64,000 bases of DNA, from positions 1 to 64,000 of the forward strand of contig CANFXV010000001.1 of NCBI GenBank assembly GCA_947451115.1, written 5' to 3'. The position numbers and the translations under genes are program-made. The notes under the pieces are model-generated. The model had not been told where the DNA came from. It saw nothing but the letters and a program-made list of their open reading frames with translations, and searched no databases. Source of the stretch: Bacteroidota bacterium (GTDB lineage Bacteria > Bacteroidota > Bacteroidia > Chitinophagales > Chitinophagaceae). Of the stretch, positions 52,766-62,738 are shown piece by piece (within the stretch, counting starts at the first letter, position 1; the number at the start of each line of letters is the position of its first letter).

Positions 52766-53410
52766 ATGATTGCTCCATTACTTAAAGGTTTATTGCTTGG
52801 GTTTATATTAAGCATCTCTATAGGGCCTGTAATTTTTGCTATTCTAAAACAAAGCTTAACCAATGGGCGAAAAGCAGGATATATTTTTGTAGCAGGCGTA
52901 TCTGCTAGTGACATTGTTCTTTTAACGATTTGCAATTTATTCACTGGCTTCTTTGCCATGGCCTTAAGCCATAAAGCTTTAATTGCTATTGTGGGTGCTG
53001 GATTTTTATTATTGATGGGTTTGTATACCCTTTTTTTAAAAAAAATAACCTTTGAACCAGGAGATCAGGACAAAGATAAAACCATGCGTAAAAGAGACCT
53101 GCTTGGGATTTTTGCTTCCGGTTTTTTTATGAATACTTTGAATCCTAATGTATTTTTATTTTGGTTTGCATGGACGGCAGCGATCAGCGCTACTGCCAAT
53201 GAATCCAACGATGCGCTTCATTATAAACTAATTGTTTTTGGTACCTGTTTATTGTTTGTATTAATTTCTGATTTGGTCAAAGTGTTACTAGCAGACAAGG
53301 TTAGATCTCGCCTTACACTAAGAAACATGGTGGTCATCAATCGACTATCGGGGGTTATTATATTAGTTTTTAGTGCTGCGCTGTTTTATGCTGCCCTAAA
53401 TTATCGTTAA
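52766..53410 (+). CDS. LysE-family translocator
   Basis: This 214-aa membrane protein with six predicted spans opens KGLLLGFILSISIGPVIFAIL, the typical LysE/RhtB start, with GFFMNTLNPNVFLFWFAW as the second conserved block. Family members export amino acids or related small molecules. A charged linker (EPGDQDKDKTMRKRD) lies between spans 3 and 4. The start lies 1 bp after the stop of GH3-like B, so the two are translated from one message and may work together; this link is inferred. Confidence 0.87.
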   Translation: MIAPLLKGLLLGFILSISIGPVIFAILKQSLTNGRKAGYIFVAGVSASDIVLLTICNLFTGFFAMALSHKALIAIVGAGFLLLMGLYTLFLKKITFEPGDQDKDKTMRKRDLLGIFASGFFMNTLNPNVFLFWFAWTAAISATANESNDALHYKLIVFGTCLLFVLISDLVKVLLADKVRSRLTLRNMVVINRLSGVIILVFSAALFYAALNYR

Positions 53411-53481
53411 AGTGCTTTATGCTGATTGGTTGGTTTAAAATGAACACCTATTATATTAAGTTTAAATCGTAAATTGCTTAA

Positions 53482-54048
53482 GTGAATAAAAAACTACGTT
53501 TTACCTTTTTATTATTGATTTGCTTTGCAAGTTCAAGCTTTGCTCAAGTTGATGCAAAAGCAGGTCAACTCTTATTGTTAAAAGACAAGGGGGTAGTGGT
53601 GTATTCTTATACTGCAGGTAATTATATCAATTTTCAATTTAGTAACCAACAGTGGTTGACGGGCTATATTGATTGGATAAGGAATGACTCTATTCAAATC
53701 GATCAATTTGCATTGCAATCTATTGTTTCTGTTTATGGAACCTATGGACAGGATACTTTGAAATTAGGAAAGCTTGCGGTACAGATTAAAGAGATCATTG
53801 CCTTTCCCATTGAAAGAGGGCATTACAATAGTGTATTTACCAATGGCGCTTTTTTAATGGCTGGTGGAATTGGTTATTTGGGATTGAATACCATTAATTC
53901 TTTGACTAATAAAGATCCCTTGTTTGCGGGTAACAATATTCCAAAGCTAGTGGGTGGTACTTTGGCTTGGGCTAGCGGTGTTTTATTACACAGAACACAT
54001 CCCAATTACAGACCTATTGGAAAAAGATTTACAGTAGAAACTTTATAA
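53482..54048 (+). CDS. exported protein of unknown function (GTG start)
   Basis: This 188-aa protein begins at a GTG with a Sec signal peptide (KLRFTFLLLICFASSSFAQ). The mature part is rich in beta-type residues (GNYINFQFSNQQWLTGYIDW), followed by a hydrophobic stretch (AFLMAGGIGYLGLNTI) and a short Gly-rich segment. I do not recognise the family. It lies between lysE and mtgA on the same strand, 4 bp before mtgA, so it is part of that transcript and a cell-envelope role is plausible. Confidence 0.72.
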   Translation: MNKKLRFTFLLLICFASSSFAQVDAKAGQLLLLKDKGVVVYSYTAGNYINFQFSNQQWLTGYIDWIRNDSIQIDQFALQSIVSVYGTYGQDTLKLGKLAVQIKEIIAFPIERGHYNSVFTNGAFLMAGGIGYLGLNTINSLTNKDPLFAGNNIPKLVGGTLAWASGVLLHRTHPNYRPIGKRFTVETL

Positions 54049-54052
54049 ATTT

Positions 54053-54751
54053 TTGTTTGTGCTAAAAAAAATACGACGAGTAATTTTATATTTGTTTTTT
54101 AGCTCCTTGGCCTATGTTTTAATTACTAAATTTCTGGAACCTCCCATTACCATTACACAAATGACCAATGCCTTTGGCTTGGGTTTAAATAGAGATTATG
54201 TGGCATGGAAAGACTTGTCCTACAATATTAAATTAGCGGCCATCGCCAGTGAAGATCAAACTTTTACAGACCACATGGGTTTTGATTGGGATGCCATTGA
54301 AAAAAGTTTACACCCCAAAAAGAAAAATAAAAAATCTAGGATTCCCTTAGGTGGAGGCGCTAGTACCATCACTCAACAAGCAGCTAAAAATGTTTTTTTG
54401 TGGCAGGGGGGGCATTATGACAAATACATTAGAAAGCTGCCTGAAATATATTTTACATTTTTAATCGAATGGATTTGGGGCAAGCAAAGGATTTTGGAAG
54501 TGTATTTAAACGTGATTGAAACTGGACCGGGTTGCTTTGGTATGGAAGCTGCAGCACAACATTATTTTCATAAATCTGCTAAAAAATTATCTAGGCAAGA
54601 AGCTGCCATGATTGTGGCTGGTTTACCGAATCCAAAAAAATTCACTGCCAACCCATTGACCAAAAGGGTAGCTTGGCGCTATCCACAAATTCTACGCGAG
54701 ATGAATAATATTGAAACCGATGAAGATGTGATGGCCCTCTTAAAAAAATAA
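54053..54751 (+). CDS. mtgA: monofunctional biosynthetic peptidoglycan transglycosylase
   Basis: This roughly 230-aa GT51 enzyme polymerises lipid II glycan strands at the outer face of the inner membrane. It has an N-terminal membrane anchor (RRVILYLFFSSLAYVLI), AIASEDQTFTDHMGFDW (catalytic Glu), GGASTITQQAAKNVFLW, RKLPEIYFTFLIEWIWGKQRILEVYLN and AAAQHYFHKSAKKLSRQEAAMI. There is no transpeptidase domain. The start is TTG 54053 or, more likely, GTG 54059; no ATG is available. Confidence 0.94.
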   Translation: MFVLKKIRRVILYLFFSSLAYVLITKFLEPPITITQMTNAFGLGLNRDYVAWKDLSYNIKLAAIASEDQTFTDHMGFDWDAIEKSLHPKKKNKKSRIPLGGGASTITQQAAKNVFLWQGGHYDKYIRKLPEIYFTFLIEWIWGKQRILEVYLNVIETGPGCFGMEAAAQHYFHKSAKKLSRQEAAMIVAGLPNPKKFTANPLTKRVAWRYPQILREMNNIETDEDVMALLKK

Positions 54752-54761
54752 TAGCTAATTT

Positions 54762-55340
54762 TTACTTAAAAAACTGATCAATCAACTGGATCGCGTTTTT
54801 AGTTCTTTCTTCGCTTTGACCACTAACGATGCCCCAGGGCGTAGACTGATTAATTAAAATATCTTTATAGATGGCAAATAACTCTTGTCTTGGTTTTTCA
54901 TCAGGATATTCACGCATTTCATCTGAGGTCCAAGGTAGGTCTATATTACAGAGTAAATAAAAATCATATTTCCTGTTATTGATTTGATCTAATATATAAG
55001 GATGGCAATTGTTAAAAACATATTCAGACCAAACCTTCATCACATACATGTCGGTGTCAATAAATAGTTTATTTATATCTTCTTCTTCTAACTGTTGTTT
55101 GGCTTTTTGAATGGCCTGATCTTCTAAGTTTAATTGGCCCTTGGCAATTGTTAATAGATTGTCGAAATTGTATTTTATACCATTTTGATGCAAATATTCC
55201 CTGGCATATTCTTTACAATCCACTGCTTGATAATGTTTTGCCAAAGCCTCACAGAGCGTTGATTTTCCTGTAGATTCTGGGCCTAGGACTACAATTTTTT
55301 GAAGGCTTTTTTCTTGCCTATCTATTTTTTCTTTAAGCAT
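54762..55340 (-). CDS. NadR-type nicotinamide riboside kinase
   Basis: This roughly 192-aa P-loop kinase has VVLGPESTGKSTLCEAL, CKEYAREYL and FIDTDMYVMKVW, as in the C-terminal kinase domain of NadR. It phosphorylates nicotinamide riboside to NMN. The NMN-adenylyltransferase and DNA-binding domains of enterobacterial NadR are absent. The start is set at ATG 55340, whose first 8 nt overlap the end of pnuC (ATGCTTAA), instead of the track's 55385. The overlap shows translational coupling with the transporter. Confidence 0.87.
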   Translation of the reverse strand: MLKEKIDRQEKSLQKIVVLGPESTGKSTLCEALAKHYQAVDCKEYAREYLHQNGIKYNFDNLLTIAKGQLNLEDQAIQKAKQQLEEEDINKLFIDTDMYVMKVWSEYVFNNCHPYILDQINNRKYDFYLLCNIDLPWTSDEMREYPDEKPRQELFAIYKDILINQSTPWGIVSGQSEERTKNAIQLIDQFFK

Positions 55341-55962
55341 TTTGCCTTTGTTTAATTTTATCATTCCAAGATTTCCATCCAGCAATGGCTAATATTAATA
55401 AAATAATAAATTGAACACTTGTAAACGCATAGCCTTTTATAAAATACAAAGGAATAGAAGCTATATTGGTCACTATCCACCAAAGCCAGCTCTCCAATTT
55501 TTTCTTGGCCATTAACCACATGCCCGTATAAGCAGCCGCGCTTGCTAATGCATCTGCCCATGGTATGGCTTCAGGTGCAAAATCTTTTTTTAACAAAACC
55601 AAAGAAAAATATATCGCCAAATAAAAGCCTAAAAAAAACAAGCATTGATTGCGCCAATCCTTTAAGGTACTTTTAGTTATTTTTAAAATAGGCTTTTGTT
55701 GTTGAGGATCTATTCTTGTCCACAAATACCAACCATATAAACTCATGATGGTATAATAAATATTTACACTGGCCTCGCCTAATAAATGTCCCTTAGTACT
55801 TAGATAAATGTAGATGGTGGTGTTTAAAAGCCCTGTTGGATAAACCAAAATGTTTTCTTTTCTACTGTACCATACCGAAACAATACCAGATATTACCGCA
55901 ATGGCTTCTAACCAAGTGGTTTGAACTAAGCCTGTATAGATAGATTCGATGAGGGTTGACAT
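55333..55962 (-). CDS. pnuC: nicotinamide riboside transporter PnuC
   Basis: This 209-aa membrane protein with about seven spans has the PnuC blocks WLEAIAVISGIVSVWYSRKENILVYPTGLLNT, NIYYTIMSLYGWYLW and ESWLWWIVTNIASIPLYFIKG (the WxxW/N ligand-binding region). It facilitates diffusion of nicotinamide riboside, which is trapped by the kinase encoded directly downstream. Bacteroidota also have thiamine-specific PnuT relatives, but the NadR-type kinase partner supports nicotinamide riboside. Confidence 0.92.
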   Translation of the reverse strand: MSTLIESIYTGLVQTTWLEAIAVISGIVSVWYSRKENILVYPTGLLNTTIYIYLSTKGHLLGEASVNIYYTIMSLYGWYLWTRIDPQQQKPILKITKSTLKDWRNQCLFFLGFYLAIYFSLVLLKKDFAPEAIPWADALASAAAYTGMWLMAKKKLESWLWWIVTNIASIPLYFIKGYAFTSVQFIILLILAIAGWKSWNDKIKQRQNA

Positions 55963-55990
55963 TATTGGTATTAAATTAATTGAGTTCGAT

Positions 55991-58033
55991 TTAGGCGTTT
56001 TTCATTTTTTCAAGCTGTGTTTCTAATCTAAACATTTCGTCTCTTAGTTTGGCAGCTTCCATAAAATCTAGTGCTTTTGCAAATTTATCCATTTGTTTTT
56101 TAGTTTGCGTAATGGCTTTTTCTATTTGCGGGATGGTGGTATACGTATTTTCGCTATCCGCCACCATCAACATATTGTCTGTGGTTTTAATGTTGATATT
56201 ATTAAGTGTATAGCCCTTGATCTCTAATACCGCAGACTGCGCCATCACCTGTTGAATACTTTTAATAATGGTGGTGGGGGTAATCTGGTGTTCTGTGTTG
56301 TATTTAATTTGTTTGTCTCTTCTTCTGTTGGTCTCATCAATGGTGCGCTGCATACTTTGAGTCATCTTATCTGCATAAAATATGACACGTCCATTTACAT
56401 TTCTTGCGGCCCTACCGGAAGTTTGTGTTAAAGATTTTTCATTTCTTAAAAAGCCTTCTTTGTCTGCATCCAAGACCACCACCAAGGAAACTTCTGGCAA
56501 ATCAAGCCCCTCTCTTAATAGGTTGACGCCCACCAATACATCAATGATGCCCAATCGTAATTCTCTTAATATTTCTACTCTTTCCAATGCGTCTATATCG
56601 CTATGGATGTATTTTGATTTGATTTGAATGCGGCTCAAATATCGATCCATTTCTTCGGCCATTTTTTTAGTAAGGGTAGTCACAAGTACGCGATCTCCTT
56701 TTTCTACTTGCATCGCAATCTCTTCCAATAAGTCATCAATTTGATTTTTTGTTGGTCGTACTTCAATAGGCGGATCTAGCAGTCCTGTTGGTCTTACGAC
56801 TTGTTCTACAATTAAGCCACCTGTTTTTTCTAATTCATATTCTCCGGGCGTGGCACTTACAAAAATGGATTGCCCGATGATGTTTTCAAATTCATTAAAG
56901 TTTAATGGACGATTGTCCATTGCGCTGGGTAACCTAAATCCATATTCTACCAAATTCATTTTTCTACTTCTGTCGCCCCCATACATTCCGGAAATTTGTG
57001 GAATGGTGACATGGCTTTCGTCTACCACACAAATAAAATCTTTAGGGAAGTAGTCTAATAAACAAAAGGGTCTCGTGCCAGGTATGCGCCTATCAAAAAA
57101 ACGAGAATAGTTTTCAATACCAGTGCAATAGCCCAATTCGCGAATCATTTCAATATCGTATTCTACTCTTTCTTTTAATCTTTGTGCCTCTAGTTGTTTG
57201 CCCGTGCTTTTAAAGTACTCCACTTGTGCACGCATTTCATCTTGAATTTCTGCAATAATTTCTTGTACCAATTCTTTGGGCGCTAAATATAAATTTGCGG
57301 GGAAGATTGCCGCGTTTTCCATTTCCTCTATTCTTTTGCCACTTTCAATTTCTAAGCTTTCTATAGATTCTATTTCATCGCCAAAAAAAGTAATGCGGTA
57401 TCCATAATCAACATAAGGCAGTCGAATGTCCACCGTGTCCCCATTGACTCTAAAAGATCCCCTATCAAACTCTGTAACGGTTCGGCGGTACAAACTATTT
57501 ACTAGCGCATGTAAAAATGCTTGTCTGGCAACGACCATGCCTTTATGTATTCTAATAATTCCTTTTTCGTATTCAGTAGGGTTTCCCATTCCATAAATAC
57601 AACTCACACTGGCAACAATAATGATGTCTCTGCGACCGCTTAATAATTGTGCGGTAGCTTGTAGTCTTAATTTATCCAACTCTTCGTTGATACTTAAATC
57701 CTTTTCGATGTAGACTCCAGAAGTAGGTAAATAAGCTTCGGGTTGATAATAATCGTAATAAGATACAAAATAGCCCACTGCATTGTTGGGGAAGAATGAT
57801 TTAAACTCTCCATACAATTGGGCCACCAGTGTTTTATTGTGGGTTAGCACCAGGGTGGGTCGCTGAATATTTTGAATGAGGTTGGCAATGGTAAATGTTT
57901 TACCACTACCTGTAACCCCCAATAAGGTTTGAAAACGATCACCTGCTAAAACCCCTTCGGTGAGTTGTTCTATGGCCGATGGTTGATCGCCCGACGGGGT
58001 ATAGGTGGATTGTAATTGAAAAGGCATGTACAA
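55991..58033 (-). CDS. uvrB: excinuclease ABC subunit B
   Basis: UvrB verifies damage and loads UvrC in nucleotide excision repair. This 680-aa protein has GVTGSGKTFTIANLI (Walker A), the beta-hairpin region YYDYYQPEAYLPTSGVYIEKD, VVDESHVTIPQ (DEAD-like), the helicase motif VSLVVVLDADKEGFLR..SLTQTSGRAARN and the C-terminal UVR motif (AKALDFMEAAKLRDEMFRLE) that binds UvrC. The start may be ATG 58027 (MPFQLQSTY), two codons inside the track. Length is normal. Confidence 0.97.
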   Translation of the reverse strand: MYMPFQLQSTYTPSGDQPSAIEQLTEGVLAGDRFQTLLGVTGSGKTFTIANLIQNIQRPTLVLTHNKTLVAQLYGEFKSFFPNNAVGYFVSYYDYYQPEAYLPTSGVYIEKDLSINEELDKLRLQATAQLLSGRRDIIIVASVSCIYGMGNPTEYEKGIIRIHKGMVVARQAFLHALVNSLYRRTVTEFDRGSFRVNGDTVDIRLPYVDYGYRITFFGDEIESIESLEIESGKRIEEMENAAIFPANLYLAPKELVQEIIAEIQDEMRAQVEYFKSTGKQLEAQRLKERVEYDIEMIRELGYCTGIENYSRFFDRRIPGTRPFCLLDYFPKDFICVVDESHVTIPQISGMYGGDRSRKMNLVEYGFRLPSAMDNRPLNFNEFENIIGQSIFVSATPGEYELEKTGGLIVEQVVRPTGLLDPPIEVRPTKNQIDDLLEEIAMQVEKGDRVLVTTLTKKMAEEMDRYLSRIQIKSKYIHSDIDALERVEILRELRLGIIDVLVGVNLLREGLDLPEVSLVVVLDADKEGFLRNEKSLTQTSGRAARNVNGRVIFYADKMTQSMQRTIDETNRRRDKQIKYNTEHQITPTTIIKSIQQVMAQSAVLEIKGYTLNNINIKTTDNMLMVADSENTYTTIPQIEKAITQTKKQMDKFAKALDFMEAAKLRDEMFRLETQLEKMKNA

Positions 58034-58042
58034 ATTTACATG

Positions 58043-60259
58043 CTATAAAGCATCTAAGTAACTAGAAAGTTTTTCAATAGCGTTGGCCACTTGATTTATT
58101 TGTTCTTTGGCTTCTGCCCAATTTTTTTGTTCTATCGCTTCTCTCACACCCGGAACCGTCTTTACTCCATAACCTGTATAAAAACCTGGCGCATAAATAG
58201 TGTGCTTAAACCATGGTCGGCGAGGAAGGCCTGTACTGCTTAAAAGCTGTTGTTCCGCAGCAAATATTTTAGCGTTTAAATTATTTATTTTATTTACATC
58301 CGCACTTGCTTTTGCTTGTTCTACATGTGCTGCAGCTTTTTCAAGATTTGATAGCGCATTTAAGATGATTGAAAAATCAATATAGGGTACCTCTTTTTCT
58401 GCAGTAGGTATTTTTAAACCCTCGGTTGGATCTGCAGCGATAAGGTAGGCCTTCTTGCTGATTAGGTCGTTTTCTACTTTTACTTTTTCTCGCATTTGAT
58501 CCACGTTTGAAATTAACTCAGTCATGTAGCCTTTGATGGTAGCGTGTAAATTTCTAAAATCAAAAGGTAAAACATCTGCCTCTGCCAAACGCAAAGCCAC
58601 ACGACCAGTGGTTTTTGCAAGTGCTACGCCATATTCAAAACCAGGATCTTTAAATCTAATATAGTTATCATAGGAATCATAAATAGAATGATATTCACCA
58701 CCACTATTTTCTCCTCCATAGCCAATATTTAATGAAGGCACGCCTAGGTGTTGAATAAATGTAGAATAGTCTGATCCTGCACCAAGGGCACCAAGTGGGT
58801 ATGCATTAGACTCAAAGGCTTCTTTTTTTGATTTAATAGTAGCTGCACTAGTGGCTCTTCTTGCTTTTGATCTTTCAAAAACAGAAACCCCTGTTTGTGG
58901 ATCAATCACGTCTTTACTAATTTCAGAAATCAAGGGTGCGAAAGCATGAGAACCCTCTGCGCCCATAAACCCACGTCCATTTCCATCTGAATTAATATAA
59001 GCCACCGCTTTTAATTGTAATTCGGCCGCATGATCTTCGGCCCACTCTGTTGAACCCAATAAGCCCGGCTCTTCACCATCCCAGGCACAATAAACCAAGG
59101 TTCTTTTTGGACGCCAGCCTTGTTTTAATAGACCCCCTATGGCAATAGCTTCTTCTAATTCGGAAGCCATACCGCTAATTGGATCTGAAGCGCCATTTAC
59201 CCATCCATCATGGTGGTTGCCTCTAATGATCCACTGATCGGGATATTCTGAGCCCTTAATGGTTGCGATAACATTTAAAGCTGGTCGAATTTTCCAATCA
59301 AAAAGAACCTTCAAGTGTACACTTGATTTACTTGGGCCAATATGATAAGTAAAGGGTAGGGAACCGGCCCATTCTTTAGGGGCCACAGGACCAGCCATAT
59401 CTTTTAACATAGGTGCTGCATCTCCATAACTTATTGGTAGTACTGGTATTTTTAATAAGTTGATTGCTTCTGTATGGTCTAGGCGTTTTACACCTTCCAC
59501 TGAACCAACGTTAGGGGTAGTAGGATCTCCAGGATAAACCACCATATCCATGATTGAACCCCTTTGTACAGTTTGGTCATTTTTATACGCCCCAAGAGGA
59601 TAAACATCTCCAGCGGTATAACCATCGTCCATTGGATCTGAATAAATCAAACAACCAATGGCGCCATGTTCTTGTGCTACTTTTGGTTTGATCCCTCTCC
59701 AACTGCGACCATATTTTGCAATCACAATTTTTCCTTTTACATCAATTCCATATTTCGCTAATGTTTCATAATCTTCTGGTAAACCATAATTTACAAAAAC
59801 CAATGGTGCATTTACATCTCCATCTGCACTCCAACAATTATAGGTAGGAAGCTGGTCTGCTTGATTAGAGGTAGCATCTTCTTTTACAGCATATTCTTTT
59901 AATTGTGCTTTGTAATTAGTGCTGCCCCTCATTTCTAAAACTCTAGTAATGGGTGTTGGAAATAAAACTTGATAGGTTTCAATTTTTGTATCCCATCCAT
60001 TTTCTCTAAAAGTCTTAGCAATTTGTTCTGCCACAAACTTGCCACCCACGGAGCTTATATGGTGTGGAACAGAAGATAAGAGCTTAATATTTTCACCCAC
60101 CCGTTTCGCACTAAGCTGCGCATCAAAATCTTTTTCAATTTTATTTTCTTTAGTTGCATTTTTAAAGCCCAGTAAACTGTTTTGTGCATTGCTTGTATTG
60201 CTTATGGCCACAATAAACAAGGCAAATGTTGTACAAAATAAAATGGATTGCTTTTTCAT
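58043..60259 (-). CDS. exported M28 peptidase, glutamate carboxypeptidase II-like
   Basis: This 738-aa protein has a signal peptide (SILFCTTFALFIVAISNTSNAQ), a PA domain (GKIVIAKYGRSWRGIKPKVA) and an M28B catalytic domain: IRGNHHDGWVNGASDPISG (zinc His and Asp), YCAWDGEEPGLLGSTEW (Glu pair), INSDG and GGEYHSIYDSYDNY (zinc His). The C-terminal transferrin-receptor-like dimerisation domain completes the PSMA-like layout. It probably removes acidic C-terminal residues from peptides outside the cell. It follows uvrB's start by 9 bp on the same strand but has no obvious link with it. Confidence 0.9.
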   Translation of the reverse strand: MKKQSILFCTTFALFIVAISNTSNAQNSLLGFKNATKENKIEKDFDAQLSAKRVGENIKLLSSVPHHISSVGGKFVAEQIAKTFRENGWDTKIETYQVLFPTPITRVLEMRGSTNYKAQLKEYAVKEDATSNQADQLPTYNCWSADGDVNAPLVFVNYGLPEDYETLAKYGIDVKGKIVIAKYGRSWRGIKPKVAQEHGAIGCLIYSDPMDDGYTAGDVYPLGAYKNDQTVQRGSIMDMVVYPGDPTTPNVGSVEGVKRLDHTEAINLLKIPVLPISYGDAAPMLKDMAGPVAPKEWAGSLPFTYHIGPSKSSVHLKVLFDWKIRPALNVIATIKGSEYPDQWIIRGNHHDGWVNGASDPISGMASELEEAIAIGGLLKQGWRPKRTLVYCAWDGEEPGLLGSTEWAEDHAAELQLKAVAYINSDGNGRGFMGAEGSHAFAPLISEISKDVIDPQTGVSVFERSKARRATSAATIKSKKEAFESNAYPLGALGAGSDYSTFIQHLGVPSLNIGYGGENSGGEYHSIYDSYDNYIRFKDPGFEYGVALAKTTGRVALRLAEADVLPFDFRNLHATIKGYMTELISNVDQMREKVKVENDLISKKAYLIAADPTEGLKIPTAEKEVPYIDFSIILNALSNLEKAAAHVEQAKASADVNKINNLNAKIFAAEQQLLSSTGLPRRPWFKHTIYAPGFYTGYGVKTVPGVREAIEQKNWAEAKEQINQVANAIEKLSSYLDAL

Positions 60260-60281
60260 ACTATTATAGTTTTAAATGATA

Positions 60282-60737
60282 TTAAATATTTCTTTTGAGG
60301 TAGTCTGTGTAGTCGGGAAGCTTGTATTCATAAACCTCTTGCATGAAACGCGAGGTCATTAAAAAATCTGCGGTGGTTCTATCACAGGCCATGGGTAAAT
60401 TCCAAGCAACCGCCAGTCTTAATAAAGCCTTCACATCACTATCATGCGGTTGTGCTTCCATGGGATCAAAAAAGAAAAAGATGACATCAATATCCCCTGT
60501 GGCAATCATAGCACCAATTTGCTGGTCTCCACCTAGCGGGCCACTTAATAATTTTTTTACGGGTTGATCAAGGGCTTCTTCTATTAATCGCCCCGTGGTG
60601 CCGGTGGCCACTAAGCTATGTTTAGAAAGCGCGGTTTTATTGTAGATGGCCCACTCTATCAAGTCCTTTTTTTTATTATCGTGCGCAATCAATGCTATTT
60701 TTTTTCTTTTTTCTAGCTTTCTCATATTGTTTGGCAT
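60282..60737 (-). CDS. mgsA: methylglyoxal synthase
   Basis: This roughly 150-aa enzyme converts dihydroxyacetone phosphate to methylglyoxal and phosphate, a bypass under phosphate limitation. The motifs IALIAHDNKKKDLIEWA, LVATGTTGRLI, LLSGPLGGDQQIGAMIA (phosphate site), VIFFFFDPMEAQPHDSDVKALLRLA and NLPMACDRTTADFL match the family closely, including the catalytic Asp of the IDVIFFF..DP block. ATG 60725 (MRKLEKRKKI) is an alternative start. Confidence 0.94.
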   Translation of the reverse strand: MPNNMRKLEKRKKIALIAHDNKKKDLIEWAIYNKTALSKHSLVATGTTGRLIEEALDQPVKKLLSGPLGGDQQIGAMIATGDIDVIFFFFDPMEAQPHDSDVKALLRLAVAWNLPMACDRTTADFLMTSRFMQEVYEYKLPDYTDYLKRNI

Positions 60738-60750
60738 AATAAAAATTTAA

Positions 60751-61632
60751 CTATTCGTTAGCGTCTAGTGTTTGATTTCTGAATAAAAACAGTAGCCCCA
60801 AGGTACCAAAAATTATTGGTTGTGGAATACTTATGATTTGTAAAATGACAATTATTATGAATAAATATATAGGGTATAAGAAAAACAATACGCCAAACAA
60901 AACTGAGTCAAAAAAGACAGTGCCCTTGGTTTTATTTTGAACAAACTGGTACACCAAGTAATAAAAGGGGCGGTGAAAATAATAGAGGGCTGTTTTTTTA
61001 ATTATAGTCGTTTTGGTGTTTGGTATAATTAAATTTGAAAGCTGTTTAAAAACATGCTGATTAAACTCAACGCGGTCTTTGGCGTTAAGTATGGCTGTTT
61101 TTTGAATAAAGATAGAAAGACAAAGATTTACTTTTTTTCCTATTCCTTTAAAGTTATTATAAGCAATGCCCGCTAGGTGTATTTGTGGAAAGCTATTTTC
61201 CGCATGACAAGCTTCTAATATTCTTGCGGTTCCTTTTTTAAAGGGTTGTAGTTGGTTGGTGTTTAAACAAGTACCCTCTATAAAAATTAAAACGGCTTCC
61301 TTTTTATTCAAAAGTCTTACCGATTCTTTAAAGGCATATTCATTAAGGTGTAAAAATTCTTTTCCCTCTCTTAGTCTATAAACAGGAATCATATTTAAAA
61401 GGCTAAGTAAAAAACGATGGTGTTTTTTTGTGAACACATCACCCCTGGCTAAAAAATGGATTCTTCTATTGTATCTAGATCCAATAATAATAGCGTCTAA
61501 AAAAGAGTTGGGGTGGTTGGCAATGATTAATAAGGGGCCGTTGGTGTTTAATAAATATTTATTCTTCGTATTAATTTCTGCGCAAAAAAGCCAGAGCGCA
61601 GCTCTAATAAAAAGTTTTAAAATTCTGATCAC
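60751..61632 (-). CDS. lysophospholipid acyltransferase family membrane protein
   Basis: This 293-aa PlsC-like protein has IIANHPNSFLDAIIIG (NHxxxxD), FIEGTCLNTNQLQPFKKGTARIL (EGT motif) and PQIHLAGIAYNNF. The C-terminus has two or three hydrophobic segments (VLFGVLFFLYPIYLFIIIVILQII). It differs from the short acyltransferase at 35.0 kb by the membrane tail. Acyl donor and acceptor are unknown. It lies between recA and mgsA and is separated from recA by a terminator. Confidence 0.85.
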   Translation of the reverse strand: MIRILKLFIRAALWLFCAEINTKNKYLLNTNGPLLIIANHPNSFLDAIIIGSRYNRRIHFLARGDVFTKKHHRFLLSLLNMIPVYRLREGKEFLHLNEYAFKESVRLLNKKEAVLIFIEGTCLNTNQLQPFKKGTARILEACHAENSFPQIHLAGIAYNNFKGIGKKVNLCLSIFIQKTAILNAKDRVEFNQHVFKQLSNLIIPNTKTTIIKKTALYYFHRPFYYLVYQFVQNKTKGTVFFDSVLFGVLFFLYPIYLFIIIVILQIISIPQPIIFGTLGLLFLFRNQTLDANE

Positions 61633-61650
61633 TCTTTTTTTTATAAATAT

Positions 61651-61680
61651 AAAAAAACCGCACCATAATTGATGCGGTTT
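61651..61680 (-). terminator. intrinsic terminator of recA
   Basis: AAACCGCA (61655-61662) pairs with TGCGGTTT (61673-61680). The A-run on the plus side gives a U-run for the minus-strand recA message. Confidence 0.8.
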
Positions 61681-61721
61681 ATACTAACTAACCCTAAAAA
61701 ACAAAATCTTTATGGAAACAA

Positions 61722-62738
61722 TTATTTAGCGGCCTCTTCGGCTTTTATTGCCAGCTTTGCCCTGATTTTTGCTTCAATTTCATTGGCCATTTCTGGATTA
61801 TCATGCAATATTGTTTTTACAGAATCGCGTCCCTGGCCTAGCTTATTGCTGTCATAGCTAAACCAGCTTCCGCTTTTTTGTATAATTTCTAATTCAACAC
61901 CCATATCAATAATTTCTCCAATTTTACTAATTCCTTCGCCGAATATAATTTCAAATTCTGCGGCTCTAAATGGTGGTGCTACTTTATTTTTTACCACTTT
62001 TACCTTTACTCTATTTCCTATTGCCTCATCACCATCTTTTATTTGTGCCATTCTTCTAATATCTAATCTAACAGAAGCATAAAATTTTAAAGCATTTCCT
62101 CCTGTGGTGGTTTCTGGGTTTCCAAAAACAATACCTATTTTTTCTCTTAATTGATTAATAAAAATACAGATGGTGTTTGTTTTATTAATAGTAGCGGTTA
62201 ATTTTCTTAATGCTTGACTCATTAATCTTGCATGTAATCCCATTTTACTATCGCCCATTTCTCCTTCTAACTCGCTTTTTGGAACGAGCGCTGCTACTGA
62301 GTCTATCACTACTACATCAATAGCACCAGATAAAATTAAACGATCTGCTATTTCTAAAGCTTGTTCACCATAATCTGGTTGAGAGACTAATAAACTATCT
62401 ACATCAACGCCTAATTTTTTAGCATAAGCACTATCAAAAGCGTGTTCAGCATCTATAATTGCACACATGCCACCTTTTTTTTGTGCTTCTGCAATTACAT
62501 GAATTGCTACGGTTGTTTTTCCTGAAGATTCTGGTCCGTATATTTCAATAATTCTACCTTTTGGTAAACCGCCAATTCCTAATGCGGTATCTAATCCTAT
62601 TGATCCTGTGGAAATTACTTCTTGTGGTTCTTGACTTCTTTCATTCATCATCATCACACTACCCTTGCCATAATCTTTGTCAATTTTGTCAATCGTTAAT
62701 TTTAATGCTTTTAGTTTTTCTACATTTGGGTTACTCAT
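61722..62738 (-). CDS. recA: recombinase RecA
   Basis: RecA forms filaments on single-stranded DNA and drives recombination and SOS signalling. This 338-aa protein has [21 protein letters not shown] (Walker A), [50 protein letters not shown] (Walker B), [21 protein letters not shown] (loop L2) and [12 protein letters not shown]. All standard RecA segments are present. The upstream region shows no clear LexA-type palindrome. Confidence 0.98.
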   Translation of the reverse strand: MSNPNVEKLKALKLTIDKIDKDYGKGSVMMMNERSQEPQEVISTGSIGLDTALGIGGLPKGRIIEIYGPESSGKTTVAIHVIAEAQKKGGMCAIIDAEHAFDSAYAKKLGVDVDSLLVSQPDYGEQALEIADRLILSGAIDVVVIDSVAALVPKSELEGEMGDSKMGLHARLMSQALRKLTATINKTNTICIFINQLREKIGIVFGNPETTTGGNALKFYASVRLDIRRMAQIKDGDEAIGNRVKVKVVKNKVAPPFRAAEFEIIFGEGISKIGEIIDMGVELEIIQKSGSWFSYDSNKLGQGRDSVKTILHDNPEMANEIEAKIRAKLAIKAEEAAK